NCBI GenBank assembly: GCA_965277025.1
Contig: OZ255706.1
Location: 2,914,001-2,978,000 of the forward strand
From: Methylomarinum sp965277025
Lineage (GTDB): Bacteria > Pseudomonadota > Gammaproteobacteria > Methylococcales > Methylomonadaceae
Direction: 5' to 3'
Length of the DNA stretch: 64,000 bases
Shown here: positions 9,287 to 19,187 of the stretch, in pieces
Position numbering within the stretch: the first letter of the stretch is position 1
Layout: every line of letters begins with the position of its first letter
Notes under the pieces: model-generated
Told to the model about the DNA's origin: nothing
Database searches by the model: none
What the model saw: only the letters and a program-made list of their open reading frames with translations
Program-made: the position numbers and the translations under genes

Positions 9287-10411
9287 TAGAAGTTACGCAT
9301 TGACAACAGATCGAAATTTTGGGTTTAAATGATTCATATTTGGCATAAAGGTGTCGATAAACGAAGCCATAACATCGTTGAATAAATTCCGCTGTACGCC
9401 ATAGCAATTATTAATCACGTCTGCAAAGCTCAATTTTTGTAATTGAACAAAGCCACAAATTGCAGAAAAAATATGATTATTTATTGCTCTTTTATTGCGA
9501 ACCTGGAACCGCTCAATATTACACACCTGCTTTATTGCCCGATGATATTGCTCAATCTGCCAATGCCTATCATGTTGTTCGGTAAATGCTTTCTTGTCAA
9601 AAACAGCGGTTTTTTCTTCATCAGGTAGTGAACTTATGTAATGGCGAACTTGTTCTTTCAAGGTCGTCCGAAATAATTTCACATACCCAAAATTTTTGAG
9701 CCAAACCATTAAGCCGTCTTCCGGGATTTCTAATTGCCTGACTTGAACCCATGAACCTTTTTCAACAGAGACTAATCGATTACCTTCCACTGCAAAGAAT
9801 AATCCTGTCTGATGATTTCTTATCAATTTAAGATTATCCACGCAACTGTACCAGCTATCTCCTGTTACAAAACCAGGTTCTAGTCCCCAAGCTAATACTT
9901 CGGTCAGCATGTCTTGAAAATAGTCATTTTTTGTCTTTCCTTCCGCCTTATCGACCACCCGGAAATTCAGTGGTTGGTGTTTTCCTTGAATGTCTGTGTA
10001 GTACAACGTGACAAGATTGATTCCCTTGACTGCTCTATGATGTTTTCCCGACCAAAAATAACTGACAAATGCCATATATTGGCTATAAGGTTTATCAAGA
10101 ACACTATCGTCAACACTCAAGGTTCCGCCCTTTAAATTCAGGCTTGCGCTGGCTTCATTGTATAAATCTCGCCCAGTGTAATGCTCCCGATTTAGAAATC
10201 GATTTACGCTATCATGTGATATTGACATGACTTCTCCTAATCGTCGACAACTAGCTTGTTTCGGCTCACTTAATAAAAAACCAATATACATGGGTAATGT
10301 ACAGCAGGCTGTTGAGGGGCGTGTTATTTCTCTTATCAAGGTTTGCCTTGCATTGACTTTGGGATTTTTTAAACCCATAGTTTAACATTGCCTGTCAATG
10401 CGTAACTTCTA
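9287..10411 (-). mobile_element. IS701-like element, copy B1
   Basis: The element is 1125 bp with perfect 19-bp terminal inverted repeats TAGAAGTTACGCATTGACA. It has a 5-bp target duplication, CAAAG, at 9282-9286 and 10412-10416. It is inserted in IS4 copy A2. Confidence 0.95.
9293..10378 (-). CDS. IS701-like DDE transposase (B1)
   Basis: This intact 361-residue transposase starts MGLKNPKVNARQTLIRE. It has the region ISHDSVNRFLNREHYTG typical of the IS701-type DDE endonucleases, first Asp in TLSVDDSVLDKP, second in FVTGDSWYSCVDN, and a C-terminal acidic region RHWQIEQYHRAIKQ. It nearly fills the element and is almost identical to B2 and B3, with a few residue changes such as MAF versus MAY and YGV versus YSV. 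All three could be active. Confidence 0.88.
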   Translation of the reverse strand: MGLKNPKVNARQTLIREITRPSTACCTLPMYIGFLLSEPKQASCRRLGEVMSISHDSVNRFLNREHYTGRDLYNEASASLNLKGGTLSVDDSVLDKPYSQYMAFVSYFWSGKHHRAVKGINLVTLYYTDIQGKHQPLNFRVVDKAEGKTKNDYFQDMLTEVLAWGLEPGFVTGDSWYSCVDNLKLIRNHQTGLFFAVEGNRLVSVEKGSWVQVRQLEIPEDGLMVWLKNFGYVKLFRTTLKEQVRHYISSLPDEEKTAVFDKKAFTEQHDRHWQIEQYHRAIKQVCNIERFQVRNKRAINNHIFSAICGFVQLQKLSFADVINNCYGVQRNLFNDVMASFIDTFMPNMNHLNPKFRSVVNA

Positions 10412-10995
10412 CAAAGGTCTTTTGGCTGATCGGGAGTTTATTGGAGACGAATGGATGGGCTGGTTGTTTGAGCAAGAGATTCCCTTTTATATCCGTATTC
10501 GCAACAACGCCAGGACAACCAATGCCCAAGGCCAGCGAATACGCGTAGAGCGTTTGTTTTATGGGCTTAAGCCGGGTAGCACACGACACCTCTCAACAGC
10601 GCGCTATTTGGGAAATTGTTCAATTTATCTCAGTGGGTTACGGCTGAGTGATGGTGAGTTATTAATCATCGTCTGTCAGCATTTGAACCCTGATGCGATT
10701 AAAATTTATGGCTTGCGTTGGGAAATCGAAACGCTTTTCGGCTGTTTAAAAGGACGGGGATTCAAACTTGAGGAAACGCGTGTAGTCGGTTATCTTCGGA
10801 TCAAAAAATTGTTAGTACTTCCCGTTATTGCTTTCTGTTGGTCACATAAAGCAGGCGAATGGAAACATGATTGCGAGTTACCAATAAAAACCAAAACACA
10901 TCAGCGGCTCGCGCAAAGCCTGTTTCGATATGGATTAGATTGTATCCGCTCAACGTTGTTTAATGTCTTATCTCAATCAAAAAGGATGATTAGAA

Positions 10996-12323
10996 GTAAC
11001 TACTCAGCGTAAATAAGTAAAAAAACTGCTTGACACGATTTTAGCGTTATTTTTGATTTTCTAACGGCAACACCTGGCGCAAGAGGTTTACTGTATTAGC
11101 CTGCGTTAGTTGAGGCGTGTTGCCTTATAAGCAATGCCCGATAGCCCTGCTGCCGTGCATTTCTAAAATACGATGACGGGCAACACAGAGGCAAAAATTC
11201 GTATTTCAAAAGCCATGAGACAAGAGTCCTGTACTTAAACCCACAGGCCGTTTCATTGAAGATTGATTCCAATGATGTAGAGGCTGCCATTACCAATGCC
11301 CGGCAGCTGATTGAAGATGAAGCCGATTTATCTCCGGCGCTGCGGTCTTCGCTGGAGATATTGTTGTTGCTGGTCACGCTCTTGATGCATCGGCTCGGAC
11401 TTAACAGCAGTAACAGTTCCAGGCCGCCATCAAGTGATCCTGATCGTAAAAGGAAAGCACGGGCCGGATCAAAAAAACCAGGTGGTGGACAGAAAGGGCA
11501 TATTGGCACCACGCTGGTTAAAGTCGATGATCCCGATGACGTTATCTCCATCAAGATTGATCGCCGTACCTTGCCAGCCGGAAGCTACGCGGCAGATGGC
11601 TTTGAAACCCGGCAGGTATTTGATATTGATATTTCACGGATTGTGACGGAATATCGTGCGCAAAGGCTTATCGATGAACAAGGTCGTCGGTTTGTTGCTC
11701 CTTTTCCCGAGGGCGTAGCAAAAGCCGTGCAATATGGTGACCAACTCAAGGCGCACGCCGTGTATCTTTCGCAGTACCAATTATTGCCCTGCCAGCGCAT
11801 CAAGGATTATTTTTCCGATCAATTACAGATCCCCATCAGTGAAGGTTCGCTGGTTAATTTCAATCAACCAGCCTTTGAGAAGCTGGCATCCTTTGAGCCG
11901 ATTTGCAAGCAAAGACTGGCGGCAGCTTCTGTTGTACATGCCGATGAAACGGGCATTAACATCAATGGCGCCAGGTACTGGTTGCATTGTGCTTCTAATG
12001 ATTTATGGACACATTATTTTCCCCATGTAAAACGGGGCAAGGAAGCGATGGATGTCATTGGCATCCTGCCTGACTTTCATGGCATTTTATGCCACGATCA
12101 CTGGAAGCCTTACTACAAGTCCCCCTTCACTCATGCCTTGTGCAATGCGCATCATCTGCGTGAACTGACCCGTGCCTGGGAGCAGGATGGACAGCAGTGG
12201 GCCAAAGAAATGGAAACCCTGTTAAAAAAGATCAATCAGGTCGTCGATGATGCAGGGGGGGAAGCTTGAAGCAAGAAAAGCGGCCTGTTATCGACGACGA
12301 TATCGAGATTTATTAGAGAAAGT
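10996..12323 (+). mobile_element. IS66-family element, copy 1 (right part lost)
   Basis: The left terminal repeat GTAACTACTCAGCG starts at 10996 inside IS4 A2. The sequence follows copy 2 (23141-26413) until about 12322, where IS4 A3 begins. The right third of the element, including its terminal repeat, is missing. Confidence 0.88.
11256..12323 (+). pseudogene. IS66-family transposase (TnpC), frameshifted and truncated
   Basis: The frame opens at TTG 11256 (KIDSNDVEAAITNARQLIE) and includes NSSRPPSSDPDRKRKAR, VHADETGININGARYW and LCHDHWKPYYKSPF, as in copy 2. A run of seven G near 12255 (six in copy 2) shifts the frame, giving an early stop at 12269. The rest is cut by IS4 A3 at 12324, so the acidic catalytic region near the C-terminus is absent. 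Confidence 0.9.
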
Positions 12324-13535
12324 CTCTGTACATGACAAAAATTAACTTATGACAAATGAGTCTCATGTATTCCAGTGACAAAAGGTATGGGTTGCAAAAG
12401 AGCAATCACTTTTCTAATCATCCTTTTTGATTGAGATAAGACATTAAACAACGTTGAGCGGATACAATCTAATCCATATCGAAACAGGCTTTGCGCGAGC
12501 CGCTGATGTGTTTTGGTTTTTATTGGTAACTCGCAATCATGTTTCCATTCGCCTGCTTTATGTGACCAACAGAAAGCAATAACGGGAAGTACTAACAATT
12601 TTTTGATCCGAAGATAACCGACTACACGCGTTTCCTCAAGTTTGAATCCCCGTCCTTTTAAACAGCCGAAAAGCGTTTCGATATCCCAACGCAAGCCATA
12701 AATTTTAATCGCATCAGGGTTCAAATGCTGACAGACGATGATTAATAACTCACCATCACTCAGCCGTAACCCACTGAGATAAATTGAACAATTTCCCAAA
12801 TAGCGCGCTGTTGAGAGGTGTCGTGTTTAAGCCCATAAAACAAACGCTCTACGCGTATTCGCTGGCCTTGGGCATTGGTTGTCCTGGCGTTGTTGCGAAT
12901 ACGGATATAAAAGGGAATCTCTTGCTCAAACAACCAGCCCATCCATTCGTCTCCAATAAACTCCCGATCAGCCAAAAGACCTTTGATGTGATGTCGGCCA
13001 AACTGCGCAATAAAGCGTTTCATCAGCGCTATACGTTCCTTCGTATTAGAGTTGCCCCGCTTGTTTAAAGGCAACCAATACACAGGAATGGCGGCACCCC
13101 GATAAACCACGGCAAGCACCAGCAGATTAATATTGGTTTTACCCCACTTCCAGTTCGTCCTGTCTAACGTCAGATAGTAATCCTGATCAGTGAAACCAAA
13201 CAGTTTCATGATGAAATGAGCGACTTCATTGTAATCCAGCCAATGGTCACTGAAAAATCGTTGCATCCGTCGATATCGTGAGGAAATTTTTGCCCGACTG
13301 GGAAAGAATACGGCGAGCTGGGCCAGATTGACCGTGCTAACTGCCATCAAAGCAATTAACATTCCCACAAAACAAACGATTCTTGCCTTGTTCCATTGAA
13401 AGTGCTCAGTTAATATGACGGTCAGCTCGTTGATTTGTAATGTCCCGTTATTCATATTCGCTAAAACAAAATGCGGTATTTAATTACATTTCAACGAGCT
13501 ACGCCAGCTTTTAATATTTTTTGTCATGTACAGAG
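12324..13535 (-). mobile_element. IS4-family element A, copy A3
   Basis: Both terminal repeats are present. It is 1212 bp long, exactly 10 bp short of intact copies. The right flank AACAACCAT (13536-13544) is the duplication partner of copy A2, not of A3. The left flank lies in IS66. Confidence 0.92.
12347..13455 (-). pseudogene. IS4-family transposase of A3 (10-bp deletion)
   Basis: A 10-bp deletion near 12826, removing GCTACCCGGC relative to A1, A4, A5 and A6, shifts the frame after FYGLK. The N-terminal frame (13455 to 12760) and the C-terminal frame (12799 to 12347) are otherwise intact and carry all family motifs. Confidence 0.92.
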
Positions 13536-13590
13536 AACAACCATGATGAAAAAGGATGTTCTTACCAGGGTTCTTCAAAAATGAAGCCGA

Positions 13591-14715
13591 TAGAAGTTAC
13601 GCATTGACAACAGATCGAAATTTTGGGTTTAAATGATTCATATTTGGCATAAAGGTGTCGATAAACGAAGCCATAACATCATTGAATAAATTCCGCTGTA
13701 CGCTATAGCAATTATTAATCACGTCTGCAAAGCTCAATTTTTGTAATTGAACAAAGCCACAAATTGCAGAAAAAATATGATTATTTATTGCTCTTTTATT
13801 GCGAACCTGGAACCGCTCAATATTACACACCTGCTTTATTGCCCGATGATATTGCTCAATCTGCCAATGCCTGTCATGTTGTTCGGTAAATGCTTTCTTG
13901 TCAAAAACAGCGGTTTTTTCTTCATCAGGTAGTGAACTTATGTAATGGCGAACTTGTTCTTTCAAGGTCGTCCGAAATAATTTCACATACCCAAAATTTT
14001 TGAGCCAAACCATTAAGCCGTCTTCCGGGATTTCTAATTGCCTGACTTGAACCCATGAACCTTTTTCAACAGAGACTAATCGATTACCTTCCACTGCAAA
14101 GAATAATCCTGTCTGATGATTTCTTATCAATTTAAGATTATCCACGCAACTGTACCAGCTATCTCCTGTTACAAAACCAGGTTCTAGTCCCCAAGCTAAT
14201 ACTTCGGTCAGCATGTCTTGAAAATAGTCATTTTTTGTCTTTCCTTCCGCCTTATCGACCACCCGGAAATTCAGTGGTTGGTGTTTTCCTTGAATGTCTG
14301 TGTAGTACAACGTGATAAGATTGATTCCCTTGACTGCTCTATGATGTTTTCCCGACCAAAAATAACTGACATATGCCATATATTGGCTATAAGGTTTATC
14401 AAGAACACTATCGTCAACACTCAAGGTTCCGCCCTTTAAATTCAGGCTTGCGCTGGCTTCATTGTATAAATCTCGCCCAGTGTAATGCTCCCGATTTAGA
14501 AATCGATTTACGCTATCATGTGATATTGACATGACTTCTCCTAATCGTCGACAACTAGCTTGTTTCGGCTCACTTAATAAAAAACCAATATACATGGGTA
14601 ATGTACAGCAGGCTGTTGAGGGGCGTGTTATTTCTCTTATCAAGGTTTGCCTTGCATTGACTTTGGGATTTTTTAAACCCATAGTTTAACATTGCCTGTC
14701 AATGCGTAACTTCTA
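13591..14715 (-). mobile_element. IS701-like element, copy B2
   Basis: The element is 1125 bp with 19-bp perfect terminal repeats. The target duplication GCCGA is at 13586-13590 and 14716-14720. It inserted just upstream of the uvrA promoter region. Confidence 0.95.
13597..14682 (-). CDS. IS701-like DDE transposase (B2)
   Basis: This 361-residue frame is intact and differs from B1 by only a few residues. It has the same ISHDSVNRFL, SVDDSVLDKP and GDSWYSC motifs. It lies close to and divergent from uvrA, with about 100 bp between the two starts. Confidence 0.88.
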   Translation of the reverse strand: MGLKNPKVNARQTLIREITRPSTACCTLPMYIGFLLSEPKQASCRRLGEVMSISHDSVNRFLNREHYTGRDLYNEASASLNLKGGTLSVDDSVLDKPYSQYMAYVSYFWSGKHHRAVKGINLITLYYTDIQGKHQPLNFRVVDKAEGKTKNDYFQDMLTEVLAWGLEPGFVTGDSWYSCVDNLKLIRNHQTGLFFAVEGNRLVSVEKGSWVQVRQLEIPEDGLMVWLKNFGYVKLFRTTLKEQVRHYISSLPDEEKTAVFDKKAFTEQHDRHWQIEQYHRAIKQVCNIERFQVRNKRAINNHIFSAICGFVQLQKLSFADVINNCYSVQRNLFNDVMASFIDTFMPNMNHLNPKFRSVVNA

Positions 14716-14736
14716 GCCGACTGGACTTAGTGAAGC

Positions 14737-14763
14737 GAACAATCGTATATTATACGGTTGTTC
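14737..14763. promoter_or_regulatory. imperfect palindrome upstream of uvrA, candidate operator
   Basis: A 27-bp near-palindrome has arms GAACAA (14737-14742) and TTGTTC (14758-14763), with inner matching GTATA and TATAC. It ends 18 bp before the uvrA start and contains AT-rich -10-like hexamers. uvrA is an SOS gene in many bacteria, so this could be a LexA site, but it is not the classical CTG-N10-CAG box. Confidence 0.4.
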
Positions 14764-14781
14764 TAGTTTTCGGTTTCAACC

Positions 14782-17607
14782 ATGGATAGCATCAGTATTC
14801 GGGGCGCACGCACCCACAATCTCAAAAATATCGACCTGGATTTGCCGCGTGATACCTTGATCGTCATCACCGGGCTTTCAGGTTCGGGTAAGTCATCTTT
14901 GGCCTTCGACACCATTTACGCCGAAGGTCAACGGCGTTATGTGGAATCGCTGTCCGCCTACGCCCGCCAGTTTTTATCGATGATGGAAAAACCGGATGTC
15001 GATCATATCGAAGGTCTGTCGCCCGCCATTTCCATCGAGCAAAAATCCACTTCGCACAACCCCCGCTCCACTGTCGGCACCATTACCGAAATCTATGACT
15101 ATTTACGCCTGCTGTACGCCCGCGCCGGTATTCCCCGCTGCCCGAAACATAACGTTTCCCTGGAGGCGCAAACAGTCAGTCAGATGGTCGACCAAGTGTT
15201 GGCGCAACCGGAAGGGGAACGCTGGATGTTGCTGGCGCCAGTGGTCAATGACCGTAAAGGCGAACATATTCAATTGTTGGAGGATTTACGCGCCCAGGGT
15301 TTTATTCGCGCCCGTATCGATGGCGAAATAGTTGACCTGGATGAAGCGCCCAAACTGGATTTGCGCAAAAAGCACACCATTGACGTTATTGTCGACCGTT
15401 TCAAGATTCGCCCGGATATCACCTTGCGTCTGGCGGAATCATTTGAAACCGCACTGCGTATTGCCGATGGCATCGCCATTGCCGCCTGCATGGACAGAGA
15501 CGAAGAAATCGTTTTTTCCGAACATTACGCCTGTACTCAATGTGGCTACAGCATAAGTGAACTGGAGCCACGTATTTTTTCCTTCAACAACCCCAAGGGG
15601 GCTTGCCCCAGCTGTGATGGACTCGGTGTGCGGCAACATTTTGACCCGGAACTGGTCATTCACAATCCTGACATCAGTCTGGCCGGTGGCGCGATTCGCG
15701 GCTGGGACAGACGAAATGCCTATTATTATCAGTTGATTTGCGCCCTGGCTGAACATTACGGTTTTGACCCGGAAGCGCCTTTTTCCGAAATTCCGAAAAA
15801 TATTCAAGCGGTTATTTTATATGGCAGCGGCAAGGAGAAAATCCGTTTTCATTATGCCAACAGTAGTGGCAAACAAATCGAACGTGAACATCCTTTCGAA
15901 GGCATTATCGTCAATATGGAAAGGCGATATCATGAAACCGACTCGCAAATGGTTCGTGATGAATTGTCGAAATATCTGACCCAGCAGCCTTGTTCCGAAT
16001 GTCAGGGAGCCCGCTTGAACCTTGCCGCCCGCCATGTTTTCATCGCGGACAAACCCCTGCATCATTTGACCGCCATGGCCATCAAAGATACGCTGGATTT
16101 TTTTCAGACTTTGAAACTTCCCGGACACCGCGGCGAAATAGCGGCCAAAATCAACAAGGAAATCATCGAGCGGCTGGAGTTTTTAGTCAATGTCGGCCTG
16201 GATTATCTGACCCTGGACCGCAGCGCCGATACCTTGTCCGGTGGCGAAGCCCAGCGTATTCGCCTGGCCAGCCAGATTGGCGCTGGACTGGTCGGTGTCA
16301 TGTATGTGCTGGATGAGCCATCTATAGGCCTACATCAACGCGATAATCAGCGTTTGTTGAACACTCTGTTTCGCTTGCGGGATTTAGGCAATACGGTCAT
16401 CGTTGTCGAACATGATGAAGATGCCATCCGGGCAGCCGACCATGTCGTGGATATTGGTCCGGGCGCCGGCGTTCATGGTGGCGAAATTATCGCCCAGGGA
16501 ACCCATGAACAGATCATGCAAAATCCCGAGTCGTTAACTGGCCAGTATTTATCCGGTATCAATGAAATCAGTATCCCGGAAAAACTGACACCAAATGATC
16601 CGAAAAGACAACTGACCCTGATCAACGCCCATGGCAACAATCTGAAAAATATCACCGTTTCGTTTCCGGTTGGCTTACTGACTTGCATTACCGGGGTTTC
16701 CGGTTCAGGAAAATCCACACTGATTAACGATACCTTATATAAACTGGCGGCCCGTCGTATCAACAAAGCCTCTCATATCCCCGCTCCCTGTGATGATATC
16801 AAAGGTTTGGATCTATTCGACAAGGTGGTCGATATCGATCAAAGCCCGATTGGCCGCACCCCTCGTTCCAACCCTGCCACCTATACCGGCATTTTCACCC
16901 CCGTCAGAGAATTGTTTGCGGCAACCCCTGAGTCCCGTTCGCGTGGCTATACGCCTGGGCGTTTCAGTTTCAATGTCAAAGGTGGGCGCTGTGAAGCCTG
17001 TAAGGGCGATGGCGTGGTCAAAGTAGAAATGCATTTTTTGCCGGATATTTTTGTTCCCTGTGATGTTTGTCACGGCAAACGCTATAACCGGGAAACACTG
17101 GAAATCCGTTACAAGGGCAAGACCATCAATGATATTTTACAAATGACAGTGGAAGATGCAGCCGAATTTTTCAGCGCCATTCCCGTCTTACACCGTAAGC
17201 TGCAAACCCTGATCGATGTCGGCCTCAGCTACATCACCCTGGGACAAAACGCCATTACCTTATCGGGCGGCGAAGCGCAACGGGTCAAACTGGCCAAGGA
17301 ATTATCCAAACGGGATACCGGCAAAACCCTTTATATTCTGGATGAGCCAACCACCGGCCTGCATTTCCATGACATCAAACAGTTATTGACCGTATTGCAT
17401 ACCTTGCGGGATCACGGCAACACGGTCATCATTATCGAACACAATCTGGATGTCATCAAAACGGCTGACTGGGTAATCGATATGGGCCCGGAAGGCGGCA
17501 ACGGCGGAGGAACCATTGTCGCCGGAGGCACGCCAGCAGAAATTGCCAACCATCCAGGTTCACATACCGGCGTTTATCTGAAAAAGTTAACCCAGCCTTG
17601 CCATTAG
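14782..17607 (+). CDS. uvrA: excinuclease ABC subunit A, UvrA
   Basis: UvrA is a 941-residue damage-recognition ATPase of nucleotide excision repair that acts with UvrB and then UvrC. Two ABC modules are present. Walker A motifs are GLSGSGKSSL (about 32) and GVSGSGKSTL (about 640). Signature motifs LSGGEAQRIRLA (about 490) and LSGGEAQRVKLA (about 833) are each followed by LDEP. Zinc-binding CxxC pairs occur in CTQCGYS and CPSCDGLG, then CEACKGDG and CDVCHGKRY. The length is normal for the family. It was ancestrally divergent from the yajR-ssb pair, and about 6 kb of IS DNA now lies between them. Confidence 0.98.
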   Translation: MDSISIRGARTHNLKNIDLDLPRDTLIVITGLSGSGKSSLAFDTIYAEGQRRYVESLSAYARQFLSMMEKPDVDHIEGLSPAISIEQKSTSHNPRSTVGTITEIYDYLRLLYARAGIPRCPKHNVSLEAQTVSQMVDQVLAQPEGERWMLLAPVVNDRKGEHIQLLEDLRAQGFIRARIDGEIVDLDEAPKLDLRKKHTIDVIVDRFKIRPDITLRLAESFETALRIADGIAIAACMDRDEEIVFSEHYACTQCGYSISELEPRIFSFNNPKGACPSCDGLGVRQHFDPELVIHNPDISLAGGAIRGWDRRNAYYYQLICALAEHYGFDPEAPFSEIPKNIQAVILYGSGKEKIRFHYANSSGKQIEREHPFEGIIVNMERRYHETDSQMVRDELSKYLTQQPCSECQGARLNLAARHVFIADKPLHHLTAMAIKDTLDFFQTLKLPGHRGEIAAKINKEIIERLEFLVNVGLDYLTLDRSADTLSGGEAQRIRLASQIGAGLVGVMYVLDEPSIGLHQRDNQRLLNTLFRLRDLGNTVIVVEHDEDAIRAADHVVDIGPGAGVHGGEIIAQGTHEQIMQNPESLTGQYLSGINEISIPEKLTPNDPKRQLTLINAHGNNLKNITVSFPVGLLTCITGVSGSGKSTLINDTLYKLAARRINKASHIPAPCDDIKGLDLFDKVVDIDQSPIGRTPRSNPATYTGIFTPVRELFAATPESRSRGYTPGRFSFNVKGGRCEACKGDGVVKVEMHFLPDIFVPCDVCHGKRYNRETLEIRYKGKTINDILQMTVEDAAEFFSAIPVLHRKLQTLIDVGLSYITLGQNAITLSGGEAQRVKLAKELSKRDTGKTLYILDEPTTGLHFHDIKQLLTVLHTLRDHGNTVIIIEHNLDVIKTADWVIDMGPEGGNGGGTIVAGGTPAEIANHPGSHTGVYLKKLTQPCH

Positions 17608-17712
17608 CGATTGATCAGTATAAATCACGCCAATTTTCAGGTTTGTCGCACTGCTATTTATATAATGATATTTATCGACCAAGCTAAAAGGCGGCAATTG
17701 GGCGCAGCACAA
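17608..17712. other. non-coding gap after uvrA
   Basis: AT-rich sequence lies between the convergent uvrA and DUF2442 ends. I see no clear hairpin terminator and no coding potential. Confidence 0.5.
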
Positions 17713-17854
17713 TTACCGTCTGGTGTAGCACATTGTGCTTCTGGCCTTGAGCGGGAAACGCTCTGGATGCTCAATTATCTCTATCGTTAAATCAACATCC
17801 AAGTCAGGCCAATAAAAATGCCCAAAAGTCTGCTCTTCGACATTGAGAATATTT

Positions 17855-19076
17855 CTCTGTACATGACAAAAAATATTAAAAGCTAGCGTAGCTCGTTGAA
17901 ATGTAATTAAATACCGCATTTTGTTTTAGCGAATATGAATAACGGGACATTACAAATCAACGAGCTGACCGCCATATTAACTGAGCACTTTCAATGGAAC
18001 AAGGCAAGAATCGTTTGTTTTGTGGGTATGTTAATTGCTTTGATGGCAGTTAGCACGGTCAATCTGGCCCAGCTCGCCGTATTCTTTCCCAGTCGGGCAA
18101 AAATTTCCTCACGATATCGACGGATGCAACGATTTTTCAGTGACCATTGGCTGGATTACAATGAAGTCGCTCATTTCATCATGAAACTGTTTGGTTTCAC
18201 TGATCAGGATTACTATCTGACGTTAGACAGGACGAATTGGAAGTGGGGTAAAACCAATATTAATCTGCTGGTGCTTGCCGTGGTTTATCGGGGTGCCGCC
18301 ATTCCTGTGTATTGGTTGCCTTTAAACAAGCGGGGCAACTCTAATACGAAGGAACGTATAGCGCTGATGAAACGCTTTATTGCGCAGTTTGGCCGACATC
18401 ACATCAAAGGTCTTTTGGCTGATCGGGAGTTTATTGGAGACGAATGGATGGGCTGGTTGTTTGAGCAAGAGATTCCCTTTTATATCCGTATTCGCAACAA
18501 CGCATGGACAACCAATGCCCAAGGCCAGCGAATACGCGTAGAGCGTTTGTTTTATGGGCTTAAGCCGGGTAGCACACGACACCTCTCAACAGCGCGCTAT
18601 TTGGGAAATTGTTCAATTTATCTCAGTGGGTTACGGCTGAGTGATGGTGAGTTATTAATCATCGTCTGTCAGCATTTGAATCCTGATGCGATTAAAATTT
18701 ATGGCTTGCGTTGGGAAATCGAAACGCTTTTCGGCTGTTTAAAAGGACGGGGATTCAAACTTGAGGAAACGCGTGTAGTCGGTTATCTTCGGATCAAAAA
18801 ATTGTTAGTACTTCCCGTTATTGCTTTCTGTTGGTCACATAAAGCAGGCGAATGGAAACATGATTGCGAGTTACCAATAAAAACCAAAACACATCAGCGG
18901 CTCGCGCAAAGCCTGTTTCGATATGGATTAGATTGTATCCGCTCAACGTTGTTTAATGTCTTATCTCAATCAAAAAGGATGATTAGAAAAGTGATTGCTC
19001 TTTTGCAACCCATACCTTTTGTCACTGGAATACATGAGACTCATTTGTCATAAGTTAATTTTTGTCATGTACAGAG
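17855..19076 (+). mobile_element. IS4-family element A, copy A4 (intact)
   Basis: The element is 1222 bp with terminal repeats CTCTGTACATGACAAAAA. The duplication AGAATATTT is at 17846-17854 and 19077-19085. It is inserted in the DUF2442 gene. Confidence 0.96.
17935..19053 (+). CDS. IS4-family transposase (A4, intact)
   Basis: This is a full 372-residue DDE transposase. Catalytic landmarks are YLTLDRTNWKW (first Asp), GLLADREFIGDEW (second Asp) and the YREK signature YGLRWEIETLFGCLK carrying the Glu, spaced Y-x2-R-x3-E-x6-K as in the IS4 family. The only clear difference from A1-type copies is a Trp for Arg in IRNNAWTTN. It is probably functional and may have been the source of recent insertions. 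Confidence 0.93.
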   Translation: MNNGTLQINELTAILTEHFQWNKARIVCFVGMLIALMAVSTVNLAQLAVFFPSRAKISSRYRRMQRFFSDHWLDYNEVAHFIMKLFGFTDQDYYLTLDRTNWKWGKTNINLLVLAVVYRGAAIPVYWLPLNKRGNSNTKERIALMKRFIAQFGRHHIKGLLADREFIGDEWMGWLFEQEIPFYIRIRNNAWTTNAQGQRIRVERLFYGLKPGSTRHLSTARYLGNCSIYLSGLRLSDGELLIIVCQHLNPDAIKIYGLRWEIETLFGCLKGRGFKLEETRVVGYLRIKKLLVLPVIAFCWSHKAGEWKHDCELPIKTKTHQRLAQSLFRYGLDCIRSTLFNVLSQSKRMIRKVIALLQPIPFVTGIHETHLS

Positions 19077-19187
19077 AGAATATTTTTTACTGGCTGCTCC
19101 TTAAACCATGGAAAATCCTCGTATGACATGAACAGCTCTTTGTCGTGAGCCAGAAGCCATACGCCATGCGCCGATATGTTTGTGACC

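Larger units (their letters stand above)
8732..10995 (+). mobile_element. IS4-family element A, copy A2 (3' end lost; holds IS701 B1)
   Basis: The left end CTCTGTACATGAC begins at 8732 after the duplication AACAACCAT (8723-8731). The partner AACAACCAT is found only at 13536-13544, next to copy A3, so the right end of A2 has been deleted. A2 is interrupted by IS701 B1 at 9287-10411 and by IS66 from 10996. Confidence 0.88.
8812..10995 (+). pseudogene. IS4-family transposase of A2, twice interrupted
   Basis: Residues 1-159 (8812-9286) and residues 158 to about 351 (10412-10995) match the 372-residue transposase. The first break is after FGRHHIK, where IS701 B1 went in. The second is after SQSKRMIR, where IS66 begins. 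The YREK signature YGLRWEIETLFGCLK is still present, but no single frame survives. Confidence 0.9.

Noticed and set aside
11096..11554. Long minus-strand frame opposite the IS66 transposase
   Set aside because: It overlaps the real transposase gene in antisense, recurs in copy 2 only because the DNA is repeated, and has no protein-like features.
14737..14763. uvrA palindrome as a classical enteric LexA box
   Set aside because: No CTG-N10-CAG pattern is present; only a different palindrome, kept as a candidate of unknown type.
17713..17919. Small protein starting MRYLITFQRA as an independent gene
   Set aside because: Its first ~20 residues are the IS4 end, repeated at 8796 and 44016; the rest is the DUF2442 tail.
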